Shown in pieces: positions 46,501 through 54,962 of a stretch of 64,000 nt of DNA. Every line of letters starts with the position of its first letter. The first letter of the stretch is position 1. The DNA comes from Anthopleura xanthogrammica (lineage: Eukaryota > Cnidaria > Anthozoa > Actiniaria > Actiniidae): contig OZ025212.1 in the NCBI GenBank assembly GCA_964019055.1, forward strand, positions 10,445,391 through 10,509,390, read 5' to 3'. The notes under the pieces are model-generated. The model was given only the letters and a program-made list of their open reading frames with translations, had not been told where the DNA came from and did no database searches. The position numbers were made by a program, and so were the translations under genes.

Positions 46501-48753
46501 AAGATCATCTACAGCGAAGTGTGCTTAAAGAAGCTGAAATGGGACGACGCAGTACCAGACGATGTCAAAAGAAGATGGAGGAAATGGCTTGAAAGCTTGA
46601 GAGAATGCCCAGTGATCATTGTACCTCGCAGCGTCGTAAGTACTTGCTTGATCAAGATGACATTGCATGGATTTGCAGATGCTAGTAAGCTAGCGGTTGC
46701 AGTAGCTGTCTATTTGTTGGCGTTCCATAATGATTCTTCAGTTCGTCAGAGTCTTCTTGTTGCCAAATCAAGAATTGCACCAAAGGACCAGACGATTCCT
46801 CGACTAGAGCTCATCGCAGCCCATACACTCAGCAGATTGATTAATCACGTGAAGCATGCCTTGCCAGACCAGTCCATTACAGAGTATCATGGATGGGTTG
46901 ACAGCACTACTGTACTCCACTGGATAGAAGGAAGGGGAACATGGTCTCAGTTTGTACGCAACAGGACAAAAGACATCAAAGACAAAGAGTACATACAGTG
47001 GCATTACGTCCCATCAGAAGAGAATCCAAGCGACATAGGAAGTAGAGGAGCTGCGCCAAGTAAGCTTACACCGTTCTGGTTCGAGGGACCAACATGGATG
47101 AGGAAACCACACGATTGGCCAGACCAACCACACACGTGTGAGACTGAAGATGTCGTGAAGGAAGCTGTGTACAAGAAAGCTGAGAAGCAACTGTTGGCAA
47201 AAGATGAGAAGAAAGAGGAAGGCACATTCGACCTTCTTCTGCAGCGCTACTCATCTTATTGGAAGCTCTTAAGAGTTACAGCATTCATAAAACGCTTTAT
47301 CAAAAACTGCAGAGGTGTCAAGCGAACCGGTGTACTAACTACTGAGGAAGTAAATGATGCTGAGAAGTTCTGGATCCGGAGAGCACAGTCGTCGCAGGAA
47401 CTAAAGTCAAATGTGGAGCTACGCAAAGATGCTGATGGAATATGGAGATGTGCTGGAAGGATACCCAACTATCATCCCATCTTTCTTCCAAGGAAACACC
47501 ATTTGGCAGTTCTTATTATCGGGCAGAATCACGAGAAGACCTTGCATGGGGGAGTATCATCTACAATGTGTCGAGTACGAGAGACAATATGGGTACCAAA
47601 GCTTAGAGGATTGGTGAAGAAGGTGGTCCATGAATGCAATGTGTGTAAACGCTACAGAGTCTCAGCTCTGTCAGGAGCGTGTACTTCCAAGTCTCAGCTA
47701 CCAGAATGCAGATCAGAGCTGACAGAACCATTTGCTGTTACAGGCGTCGACTTTGCAGGACCAATCTATTACAAGACTAGGAAGAAAGCTACAAGTAAGG
47801 CGTACGTTGCACTGTTCACCTGCACAAGCACTCGAGCGGTACACTTGAAGTTGTGCCCCGACTTGTCTGCATTGGAGTTTCAGCGAGTACTGAAGGAAGT
47901 TGTTGCCAGAAGAGGATGTCCAAGGACGATAATAAGTGACAATGGAAAGACATTTGTAGCTACAGGAAAGTGGATCAAAACACTGAAGAAGGATCAAAGT
48001 CTTGCGAACTACATGGCAGCCCTTGACATCAAGTGGAAATTCAACTTAACTCGCGCCCCATGGTGGGGAGGTTTCTTTGAGCGCCTCATTGGCATCATGA
48101 AACGAACACTCTCAAAGGTGATTGGGAGAGGCCTACTTACCTTCCAAGAGCTTGACGAAGTTCTGATTGATACAGAGAACATGATGAACAACAGACCACT
48201 CACTTATCTTGGAGAAGAGTTTGAACAACCAGTGATAACTCCTAACACTTTGTTGAGAGGGAGACCCAACCCAGTCTTACAGGAAGACTTAGATAAGCTT
48301 CAGGAGGACAGTGATATCTACAAGCGTGTTAAACACATCCAGAAGACCAAAGCAGATCTGAGGAAAAGATTCATCAAAGAGTATATCCATGCGTTGGAAG
48401 AAAGACAAACTAAGCTTACAGAAGAAGTAGAGAAAGTACCCAAGACCGGAGCTGTAGTACTGTTGAAAGAAGACGTTAAGCACAAAGCACAATGGAAGCT
48501 TGGACGTGTTGTAAGCCAAGTTATTGGTAAAGACAAGAAGGTTCGAGGACTTAAAGTAAAGCTTGGCAACGGTTACCTCGTCGAACGCCCACTGCAGTTA
48601 GTGTGCCTGTTAGAAGTCGGAGGTGAAGACCCAAGCTGGAAGCCAACTCGTGAGATGATCAACACGACTAGAATTCAACCAAGCAGAAAGGCAAAGGATA
48701 ATGCTGGTGACAAGATTAAGCTGATTGCACAGCAAGAGAACATTGACATTTGA
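43537..48753 (+). CDS. BEL/Pao Gag-Pol polyprotein
   Basis: 1,738 codons in one frame. The N-terminal Gag part (1-about 340) is charged and coiled-coil-like, with a retrotransposon-peptide domain (FKGDYKDWMRFWNQF, about 148). Zinc-knuckle cysteines follow at about 355-415 (CYNCTRPGHSASNC). The aspartic protease carries LDSGAGSSYI at about 464. Reverse transcriptase spans about 740-960, with LRIVYDCSA, DIQKAFLQIQV and catalytic YVDD at about 876. RNase H starts near 1,040 (GFADASK) with the further acidic residue in VDSTTVLHW. The integrase has an H2C2 finger at about 1,335-1,370 and a D,D,E core (VDFAGP, ISDNGKTF, and the Glu of GGFFERLIG). Order and motifs fit BEL/Pao. There is no frameshift or stop, so it could be active. 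No envelope gene. The ATG lies 122 bp after the 5' LTR. Confidence 0.96.
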   Translation: MADKIMENYTKDLKKARFHVAELEEVLSSSDKQDLQMAYDKICDIYKGLDTASTLVKDAMLDGEKPLEEVKVWSQSSKAELMPVRELRNKLRDKLTDLERRELHQKEDDSYKKKLEFELEVMRKKSEEKMSTPQAVKLQKYTITPFKGDYKDWMRFWNQFEVEVDGSTISEISKFNYLLELVHGQPKEHILGLPHSPEGYKEAKKILEMTYGKDNQVHKALIKDLESLPAITNIHKIKEIHEFYTKLSRTVRTLATMKKLDGSQAFIYSIMDKLGPVREVMIQKDDDWEKWGLEEIVDHLRRYTDRNPLPTTHSDTNTTASKRFTGDQTTDVKKRERVMMASPPPQQSAFTPKSCVYCDSTHHGSKYCDKVLDIASRRETLKKKRLCYNCTRPGHSASNCKSRGCMKCNGKHHTSLCDKTSSTLTSYTESQPPKERFYSVLDVQTTLHATVIAKVNGIPARIMLDSGAGSSYISSNLLSNLSIKPARVERRVIEQMYGTVDKNVEIFKVEIESFNSQAAFSMDLQCINAEKPTLTHLPNPNVPELKSKYPHLHQLVFSDEDSTQDSLPVHVILGAADLLRIKTTTAPVLGQNPDTDPGAELTRLGWIVTGRSALPSVEADKSFFMKTSSEEFKQMCSQEVFGLSDSTNNQDLCHEDFQNQINRQDDGTYSTKLPWKPDHPEITEHKELALARLRSTTNKLQNMHKLEEYHNIMKEQLQAGILEPIPETPSGRVVHYVPHQPVVREEAESTKLRIVYDCSAKSKSEEPSLNDCLEVGPPLQPMIFDILLRNRTKNLCIAGDIQKAFLQIQVDPEDRDALRLLWYDNLQSKNIVTYRFTRVIFGSGPSPYILGATLNKHVSQYADSYPETVKELLSNTYVDDIQSGGDNKEQLLKFKRESTEIMKQGGFHLHKWHSNIPEVEDQSTNQKQFAKTKILGIAWNKREDTIAVDFTACLQKSDEGSVTKRKMLSSINQVFDLLGLAAPVVITAKIIYSEVCLKKLKWDDAVPDDVKRRWRKWLESLRECPVIIVPRSVVSTCLIKMTLHGFADASKLAVAVAVYLLAFHNDSSVRQSLLVAKSRIAPKDQTIPRLELIAAHTLSRLINHVKHALPDQSITEYHGWVDSTTVLHWIEGRGTWSQFVRNRTKDIKDKEYIQWHYVPSEENPSDIGSRGAAPSKLTPFWFEGPTWMRKPHDWPDQPHTCETEDVVKEAVYKKAEKQLLAKDEKKEEGTFDLLLQRYSSYWKLLRVTAFIKRFIKNCRGVKRTGVLTTEEVNDAEKFWIRRAQSSQELKSNVELRKDADGIWRCAGRIPNYHPIFLPRKHHLAVLIIGQNHEKTLHGGVSSTMCRVRETIWVPKLRGLVKKVVHECNVCKRYRVSALSGACTSKSQLPECRSELTEPFAVTGVDFAGPIYYKTRKKATSKAYVALFTCTSTRAVHLKLCPDLSALEFQRVLKEVVARRGCPRTIISDNGKTFVATGKWIKTLKKDQSLANYMAALDIKWKFNLTRAPWWGGFFERLIGIMKRTLSKVIGRGLLTFQELDEVLIDTENMMNNRPLTYLGEEFEQPVITPNTLLRGRPNPVLQEDLDKLQEDSDIYKRVKHIQKTKADLRKRFIKEYIHALEERQTKLTEEVEKVPKTGAVVLLKEDVKHKAQWKLGRVVSQVIGKDKKVRGLKVKLGNGYLVERPLQLVCLLEVGGEDPSWKPTREMINTTRIQPSRKAKDNAGDKIKLIAQQENIDI

Positions 48754-48798
48754 ACATTATGTGCAATGATAACATTTAACTGTTATGAACATTTAAAT

Positions 48799-48808
48799 GG
48801 GGGGAGGG
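48799..48808 (+). promoter_or_regulatory. Polypurine tract
   Basis: GGGGGGAGGG directly abuts the 3' LTR, the expected second-strand primer site. Confidence 0.85.
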
Positions 48809-48959
48809 TGTCGTTGCTGTTTATCGGGATTCCTGTGGTAGCCTCGTTTTCATGTCACATCGGACCGCATGGTCAGTTTGTCACGTTCAAAATCGGTAGT
48901 TATTGTAAGTTTTGTACGATCAAAACAAGTGTAAAAGCAATAAACAAACGTTTACGACA
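48809..48959 (+). repeat. 3' LTR of the BEL/Pao element
   Basis: 151 bp, read as identical to the 5' LTR; followed by the CTAA duplication. Confidence 0.95.
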
Positions 48960-49092
48960 CTAACTAATCACAATGCAATATTTAGTTCAATGTTTTTAAC
49001 CAGCCAATCAGATAGCACATCGATGTAAAAAGAGCGTGAAAACGTGATAATCTGATTGGCTAATGCTGTTATCAGTTCAATCTCTATCTCAC

Positions 49093-49514
49093 AAATATTT
49101 CCAAACTGGCAAATGTTTTCAAATAAGAAAAAAATTTATTTCTTGTTGCACGGTTCTGAAAAATTATCATTTGGTCAAAATTCCTTATTTTTTAAAGGCG
49201 TTCAACTATTTATTTTAGATTCTAGACGTTTCTAACTGTCATGGCTTGATTATATTATTTATCTTACTTAATCAATTCCTTTTTTATTTAGAATTACTTA
49301 TTTTGTATACGTTTTTTCTTCGTTCCTTTTGTATGTTTACATATTGTATTTTCTAATTATTGTATATTCCTTGTTGTAATTATCGTAACATGTCCCATAT
49401 TCAGTTTCACGATTAATTAACTCTTATTTGTAAAATAGTCAGTGAGCTTCCTCGATGAGCATTCGCTCTTGGGGCAAACTGAAGAATATATGTGTCTAAA
49501 TAAAAAATAAAAAA
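49093..49514. other. AT-rich insertion in unit C, flanked by 'caatctctatct'
   Basis: In unit A 'gttcaatctctatctagttta' is continuous (19,811 on). In C the motif 'aatctctatct' occurs on both sides of about 420 bp of unrelated AT-rich DNA ending in an A-rich tract (taaataaaaaataaaaaa). A direct repeat of about 11 bp plus an A-rich 3' end suggests a retroposed (LINE- or SINE-mobilised) insertion on the plus strand. Confidence 0.65.
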
Positions 49515-49714
49515 ATCTCTATCTAGTTTACTGTTATCTGATTGGTCAGTTTCATTCAAGTGGTCCCGGTTAGTGTGTCTGCAGAGTAGACCATGATGTA
49601 ACCATAGGAACGCAGGTTTAAGGTTATAGGGGAAACTGTACCACATAAAACCAGGTAAACTGGACCAGGTGTACGGTAAAAAGATGTCATAATGACACCA
49701 CAGTAGCCACATAC

Positions 49715-49920
49715 TTGATAGCAGACTTTAGCGTTGCATGTCATCAACTGGCAAAACCCACCAGCGCAATTTTGATTGCCGCATCGTTCAATGCTGGAGC
49801 AATTCAGATTGCAATTCCCGCCATCACAGGTTTGGGTGCACGAGTGCATGCGCTGAGTGTCCAGCTGGTTGCATGTGAGGGAGCACCCTTCGTAACTCCT
49901 GCAGGCCTGACGGCATACTC
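49715..49920 (-). CDS. Cysteine-rich exon of an unrecognised (probably secreted) protein
   Basis: A 206-nt minus-strand exon: acceptor CACAAG, two leading bases, 68 open codons, donor GTATGT. Thirteen of the 68 residues are Cys, mostly in CxxxC and CxxxxC spacing (VCRQACRSYEGC, SLTC, CTQTCDGGNC, NLNC, CQLMTCNAKVC). Such density suggests a disulphide-rich extracellular domain. I do not recognise the family. Neighbouring exons were not found. Units A and B hold only its 3' half, which supports a once-functional exon in the ancestral segment on the strand opposite to both neighbours. Confidence 0.45.
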
Positions 49921-50283
49921 CTTGTGCGAATATATATTATCGTAGCAGACGAGAGAGGACACAATAAAAGAGGCAACGAATCAAGAAAACGTTCGAAGAG
50001 TACGAGGTTTGGCGGGACAGATAGCAGAGGCTAAATAGTTAGGTCATATAGACTGAAAAACGCGTCATCAGAAGCAACAGAAGATAAGTACAATGTAATA
50101 ACATGTAAATCTATTACTCAAATTCACACAACGGCTTTGTCCTAGTTCCCTTGGTTACGCGCATTAGGGATAAAAACCGAACTTGGGCTTCCTTTATATT
50201 ATGCTTGCAAGGCTTTTTGGGTATTATCCAACCTGGCGGACGAAATGACTGGAATTTTCATATTTTCATATTTCTTTCACAAT

Positions 50284-50743
50284 AAGCCACTTCACGGTTT
50301 CGTCCGCCATCTTAAAATTGGGGCAAACGCGGCAAAATATACAGAAATCTGGATCACTTTGACTTTCCGTAACTCCGCTTTTTTTTAATGGATTTTCAAA
50401 AATTTAAACTTCAATGATCAGCAGGCATGTATACCAGTTGTCGAACTGAAAATAAAACCATTGTAGCTGTTTTAACTAGTTTTGCGACATATCTTATTTT
50501 TACAAATTTTTCTTTCCCATCGTTTTATTATGAAAACAAACATCTTAGTTTCTCAATTTAAAGCTTTCCATTTTCCATCATATTTAGAGGCATAAGTAAC
50601 AAAGAAAATATCTTTTCGAAAAAGGTTAAATTTTGAAAATCCATTAAAAATGAGTTACGGAAAGTCAAAGTGATCCAGATTTCTATATATTTTGCCGCGT
50701 TTGCCCCAATTTCAAGATGGCGGACAAAACCGTAAAGTGGCTT
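50284..50743. mobile_element. 460-bp foldback element, AT target duplication
   Basis: Inverted arms of about 120 bp (AAGCCACTTCACGGTTTCGT at the left, its near complement at the right) enclose about 220 bp. AT flanks both ends. Unit B has the empty site ('tttctttcgcaattgaattt' on the minus strand); unit A has a deletion there. No ORF beyond chance. Confidence 0.75.
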
Positions 50744-50859
50744 ATTGAATTTTATCATCAAAAATGACTCCCCAAGACATATTCCCGCGAAAATGAAGTC
50801 TCGTTTTACCACACTAGATCTCTGTGCATCGGTTACGGAGTTGAATCAGAGGTAAAATA

Positions 50860-51135
50860 CTACCAAAACAGGTAGAGTGTGAATTTGACTCGTCGTGCAA
50901 CACTTGTTTGACTGTACATTCGTGTAGTCTAGTGCACACATTCCTGAGCCCCGAGCGGCTAATTACCTTTGAACATGCTATTCAAGTAGAAGTAACGGCC
51001 AAATTCCACCATGAACTTCAAAGCTGATTAGCCGCTCGGGGCTCAGGAATGTGTGTACTAGACTTCACGAATGTGCAGTCAAATTAAACAAGCGTTACAC
51101 AACGAGTCAAATTCACACTCTACCTGTTTTGGTAG
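50860..51135. mobile_element. Palindromic TA-target MITE, unit C copy
   Basis: 276 bp, same termini as the unit B copy (CTACCAAAACAGGTAGAGTG), TA on both sides (50,858-50,859 and 51,136-51,137). It begins 8 bp after the NEMF exon 1 boundary and leaves the first six intron bases as GTAAAA. Confidence 0.85.
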
Positions 51136-51536
51136 TACTCGTTAAAAGAATCCCAAAGAATTTAGAAATATCTTGCAAAATGTTTGAACGTAACACGAAG
51201 CAAGATTGTAAGCTTATAGAGCTTATTGAGTTTTTTCATCTGCTCAAAATATTAAGCTTATTGTTTTTCTTTATTGCAAGACTTCTTGGGATGCGAGTCA
51301 TTAACATCTATGATATCGATAACAAAACTTATCTTATAAAACTACAAAAGTAAGTAATAAAAAGCTTGATCTTAACACTTTAACTTTGCTTTTATTCACT
51401 AGCCGCCATGTTGGTTGACTATACAAAGCATTACTCATTAAAGTTCTCTTGTTATATAAACCAAGATGGCGACAGCCACCAAGGAGTGGGAGAAGCTTAG
51501 GAAGTGTTACTAGTGTCTTATATTTTCCAATATTAG

Positions 51537-51632
51537 CCCCACCACTTTTTCCCATACTAGTCTCTCATATAGCCCCACCACTTTTTCCCATACTAGTCTC
51601 TCATATAGCCCCACCACTTTTTAGGGTGTTCC
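51537..51632. repeat. 36-bp minisatellite, three units (unit C)
   Basis: Short ancestral-looking version of the large unit A array, in NEMF intron 2. Confidence 0.9.
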
Positions 51633-51772
51633 GTGGTCCATGTTTCATTGTTATTTAAATCACAAGGGATTTTGAGTCACATGGTTGCATCCTAAGAATA
51701 CATTTGTAGATAGAATAATGGACATGATAAAAAAAATGCTGTTCAATGCGTTAACTTGCTTCAAACACTTAA

Positions 51773-52532
51773 GGAGGCTCCCTAGAGTTTACAGGTATTT
51801 GGAGCTATAAGAGAAATCCTTTTATAGCAAAAGCATATCTGCATATCGATGCCTGATAGACCAACCGTATTAAAGATTATGAGTTTAGGATTTGTTTGTG
51901 GTAGTAATGATCACGTACAATGTTACCATAGCAACGCTGCATCTGTCATAAAAAGGCCTATTTTTAACATTAAAAAAATAATAACTCGAATTCTCCATGG
52001 TCAATATTCTTCTAATTACATAATATAAAACCCCGTTGGGTTTTTTATAATATAACTGCGGCTTAAAAAAATCTTGACATCAGAACGTGAGATATTGAGA
52101 AATTTCGATTTTCCTGGATTAAAAAAAAATCTGATGTCAGGATTTCAGTAGCATTTTGTCAGTTGCCTTTTTACAACATTGTGAAAAAACTGTATACGTT
52201 TGGGAACATTTCACCATGTAATTTTGAGTTAATTTCATTTTGAAAATTAACGTACGCAAAATAAAAATTCTTCAAGTTTAGTAGTTGCGCATGCGCAAGC
52301 ATGCTCATTGCATTCTGAATAAATGAACTGTTTTGAACGTGCAAGTTTGTCAAAGTCGTATAAAAATCACTAAACACAAGGGTAGATTTCACGGAGCTTT
52401 ATTTGCTGCTACTTCTGTTGCTACTGGTTTGAAATGATTGATAATTCTGGACAAAATGCGAGTAGTTTTTGTGACTCTTGGTGCTTTGCTTCTGGACGTC
52501 GATGGAGGAAGAGTAAACTCTAGGGAGCCTCC
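51773..52532. mobile_element. 760-bp non-autonomous element with TTAA duplication
   Basis: The first 20 bases, GGAGGCTCCCTAGAGTTTAC, are exactly mirrored at the end, and TTAA flanks both sides (51,769-51,772 and 52,533-52,536). Unit A shows the empty site (cacttaaaatatag). TTAA targets are used by piggyBac and Kolobok elements; the GG terminus may favour Kolobok. No transposase frame. Confidence 0.85.
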
Positions 52533-52941
52533 TTAAAATATAGAAGTTTATGTATAAGTAAGAATCTGTTTGACAAATTTGCACTTGTACTCTAGCCGTC
52601 CAATATCTTACTGTAACCATAACTCTGCATAGTGATTGGATGAATTACTGGAAGACAATGAGAAGGCAACATGGTATCTTTTTAGGTATAAAATTAAACA
52701 AGGATCATGCCCACACTCTCTTTTAGGGGTTAGATTTATTTGGTAATAACCTTCCCTGGCCTTTGTAAATGAGAGTACCCCCCCCCCCCCACCACACTTG
52801 AGCTGTAAAAATATTATTTTGTTAATGTCTTTTACCAGACCAGATGAGAAGGCATTGTTGTTAATAGAGTCAGGAAACAGAATGCACACTAAAGAGTTTG
52901 AATGGTCCAAGAATACATTCCCATCAGGATTTGCAATGAAA

Positions 52942-54749
52942 GTAGGGATTTGCAAATAAAACTACAGCATAAATGTTTATTGAATTAAAGGTACACCATT
53001 AACCCAGCCTACTGACAACCTGCCACCAACCTACTGCTATCTGCCTGAAAACCACCGGGAAAGATTCATTTGATTGACAGTACTCTGTTGGTAACCTATT
53101 ATCCTGTTTAGACTTTTGTCTAGATAAGTGTGTAGCAATAAACAGGGCTTAAAATAACAGCCGGTCATCGGACAATGTCTGGCCAGAATTGAAACTTGTC
53201 CGGTCAAGTAATTGCTTGTAATTTTGACCAACGTTGAGCCACAACACAGTATGACTGATCACTAAAACTAATTTTGGCCATCATCATAACCAGCAATTAT
53301 TGCTCAAGGCTTCCTCCTTTGATATTTGTACTATATTGTGTATATTTGGATAATAAAGTCATTTAAAATGCAAATAACCTTTTGTCAATACCATCAGTAA
53401 TAATTCTAAATGAAGTATTAAATATTTAAATGGTGATGTCTTGTTTATAATTTATAAAAGGGGTCTTAAGCGCTTAGACCCTTTTTATCAAACTATTCTT
53501 CATGAAAATTATAGGCATCTTTTACTAAGGGACGAAATTGGGAATTTTCAACGGTATTTTTGTATTTTATTAACACGTCAAAGGTAATGAATTACTTTGA
53601 TCTTTCCTTGTAGCTGCAGTTCCAGAATCTGGAAGTCATATGCTTTTTCATAAGAAAACTATCACTAATATTGTTACTGATATTGGATTTTGTTTGTTTT
53701 TTCTTCAGTTTGATGCGACACCGTAGGAAGCAAATCTGAAAGAAGATTAAAGAAGATTTTAATTACTCTGCTTTTTTCCTTTTGAAACTGTGTTATTGAA
53801 AATTGACAATGAGTATTGATGTTTATGCTATCCCTCCTAATACGGATTATAATATTTTGAGCTTTTAAGTGTGACGTCACTCGTATGGAAAAACGACTTC
53901 CGGGTCCAAAACGAAAACCAGTTCTAAAAAGATTTTTCTTACTTTTTCTTCATGACAGGATTTGTTGTCCAAAGTTGCATTTGTTTCATGTGGACCTTAA
54001 TTTTTTTTAGGAGTTGGCTCTATAGTGAATCGCGCTTTCAGTCACTCAGTGTCATCTAAAATACAGAGTGCTTTGTGGACGATGAAAAAAGAGGTTACAA
54101 CAATAAACATTATTCAACATGGTGTTGCAAATATATCTCCTTTTTTGGCGATTGTGTATATCAGTAAGCAGTATGCAGTGTTCGTTATGCACAAGCTTGC
54201 ACGTCATTATTGATATACGGCTATTCCCTACACACACCAACCCTCAAGATAAAAAAAAAGATGTTCATTAAGTCCTGGACCCTTAACATTGAAAGGGAAA
54301 TCACTCGACTGAAATTTAAATAACTGAAATAGTCGTATTCTTTATTTACCGTTTGAGATTATTTAACTATTAAAATCACCTGCGAATCGGCTTCCTAAAA
54401 ATACTAAAAAATACATTCTTTGAAGAAGGTTATATCCATTAAAGGTATAGTTGTCAATCTACGTACGTCTGATTCAGTTTTTGTTGATGTTCGTTTTTAT
54501 TTAGTCATTTATATGTTTACATTTCCCTATCAGTAGTGAAACGCGGAATCTGCAAATAAATACAGAAGAAAGAAATCTTGCCGACATTTCAACCTCACGC
54601 AACATATTTAAGCTTTTATGTCCTTTAAGAAGAAATATATCCCCAGTACGTAAAGTTCAGCTGACAATAGTTTGGTAGAATGCTTTTCCTCTCGGGCTGA
54701 GAAATTTACACAGCATTGACAAGTCTTTGCGCTTCTTATCAGAAAGCTT
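52942..54749. other. No gene recognised after NEMF exon 3
   Basis: Expected NEMF exon 4 is not seen. Content is AT-rich, with a GGTCAAGTAATTGCTTG-type interspersed repeat near 53,150-53,230. A 62-codon frame at 54,025-54,213 has no recognised family. Confidence 0.5.
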
Positions 54750-54962
54750 TTAAGTCATTAAAATGACTTCGTTATTCAACAGCTTCAAAGTATTGGTGTT
54801 CAGATTCAATAGTCCTCCTTTCCTTGTTAAATCCATAACTGTCGGTTCCTCTCGTGAGTCTAATGTTCGTCGCATCCTGACAAAACCAGGGTGTTGATAA
54901 GTCTTCACCCTACCGTCGACCGGATCTAAGCGCTCACCGATACCAAAATTGAAATACGACAT
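54750..54962 (-). CDS. Small unrecognised protein or terminal exon
   Basis: 71 codons counted from MSYFNFGIGERLDPVDGR, followed by VKTYQHPGFVRMRRTLDSRE and a Leu/Asn-rich tail ending VILMT. The composition is protein-like. A good acceptor (TTTGCTTTTTAG) lies four bases upstream of the ATG, so this may be the last exon of a longer gene rather than a one-exon gene. Its frame lies within the span where more NEMF exons would be expected, but it has no NEMF similarity. Confidence 0.4.
   Translation of the reverse strand: MSYFNFGIGERLDPVDGRVKTYQHPGFVRMRRTLDSREEPTVMDLTRKGGLLNLNTNTLKLLNNEVILMT

Larger units (their letters stand above)
43264..48959 (+). mobile_element. Full-length BEL/Pao LTR retrotransposon
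   Basis: 5,696 bp with two 151-bp LTRs that I read as identical, TGTCG...CGACA termini, a primer-binding site just after the 5' LTR, a purine tract just before the 3' LTR, and one uninterrupted 1,738-codon polyprotein. The target CTAA is duplicated (43,260-43,263 and 48,960-48,963). The empty site is seen in unit A at about 19,685-19,705 (tatcgctaactaatcac). Identical LTRs and an open frame indicate a recent insertion, after unit C was formed. Confidence 0.96.
35325..52714 (+). repeat. Segmental duplication unit C (direct copy)
   Basis: It begins at sequence equal to about 12,890 of unit A, so the promoter and signal exon are missing, and then follows A in order, enlarged by several insertions (35.4-36.15 kb, 40.05-41.06 kb, 42.09 kb, BEL/Pao at 43.26-48.96 kb, 50.28 kb, 50.86 kb, 51.77 kb). 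It alone continues beyond A into NEMF exon 3. Confidence 0.85.
50793..52941 (+). pseudogene. NEMF: NEMF exons 1-3 (5' part of the gene)
   Basis: Exon 1 is 50,793-50,851 (MKSRFTTLDLCASVTELNQ), exon 2 is 51,281-51,349 (LLGMRVINIYDIDNKTYLIK) and exon 3 is 52,839-52,941 (PDEKALLLIESGNRMHTKEF, ending FAMK). All have proper splice sites and phases 2, 2, 0 and match the NFACT-N start of NEMF without a defect. NEMF recognises stalled 60S subunits with peptidyl-tRNA, recruits listerin and elongates CAT tails. The expected exon 4 (CRKHLKSRR-like) is not found in the next 2.6 kb on +, and later NEMF exons appear on the opposite strand. The 5' end is therefore intact but disconnected in this window. A 276-bp MITE sits in intron 1 and a 760-bp TTAA element in intron 2. 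If an inversion in the assembly is wrong, this would be a live gene. Confidence 0.85.

Noticed and set aside
43550..48569. Many antisense and shifted frames of 60-110 codons
   Set aside because: Shadows of the BEL/Pao polyprotein; none has family motifs.
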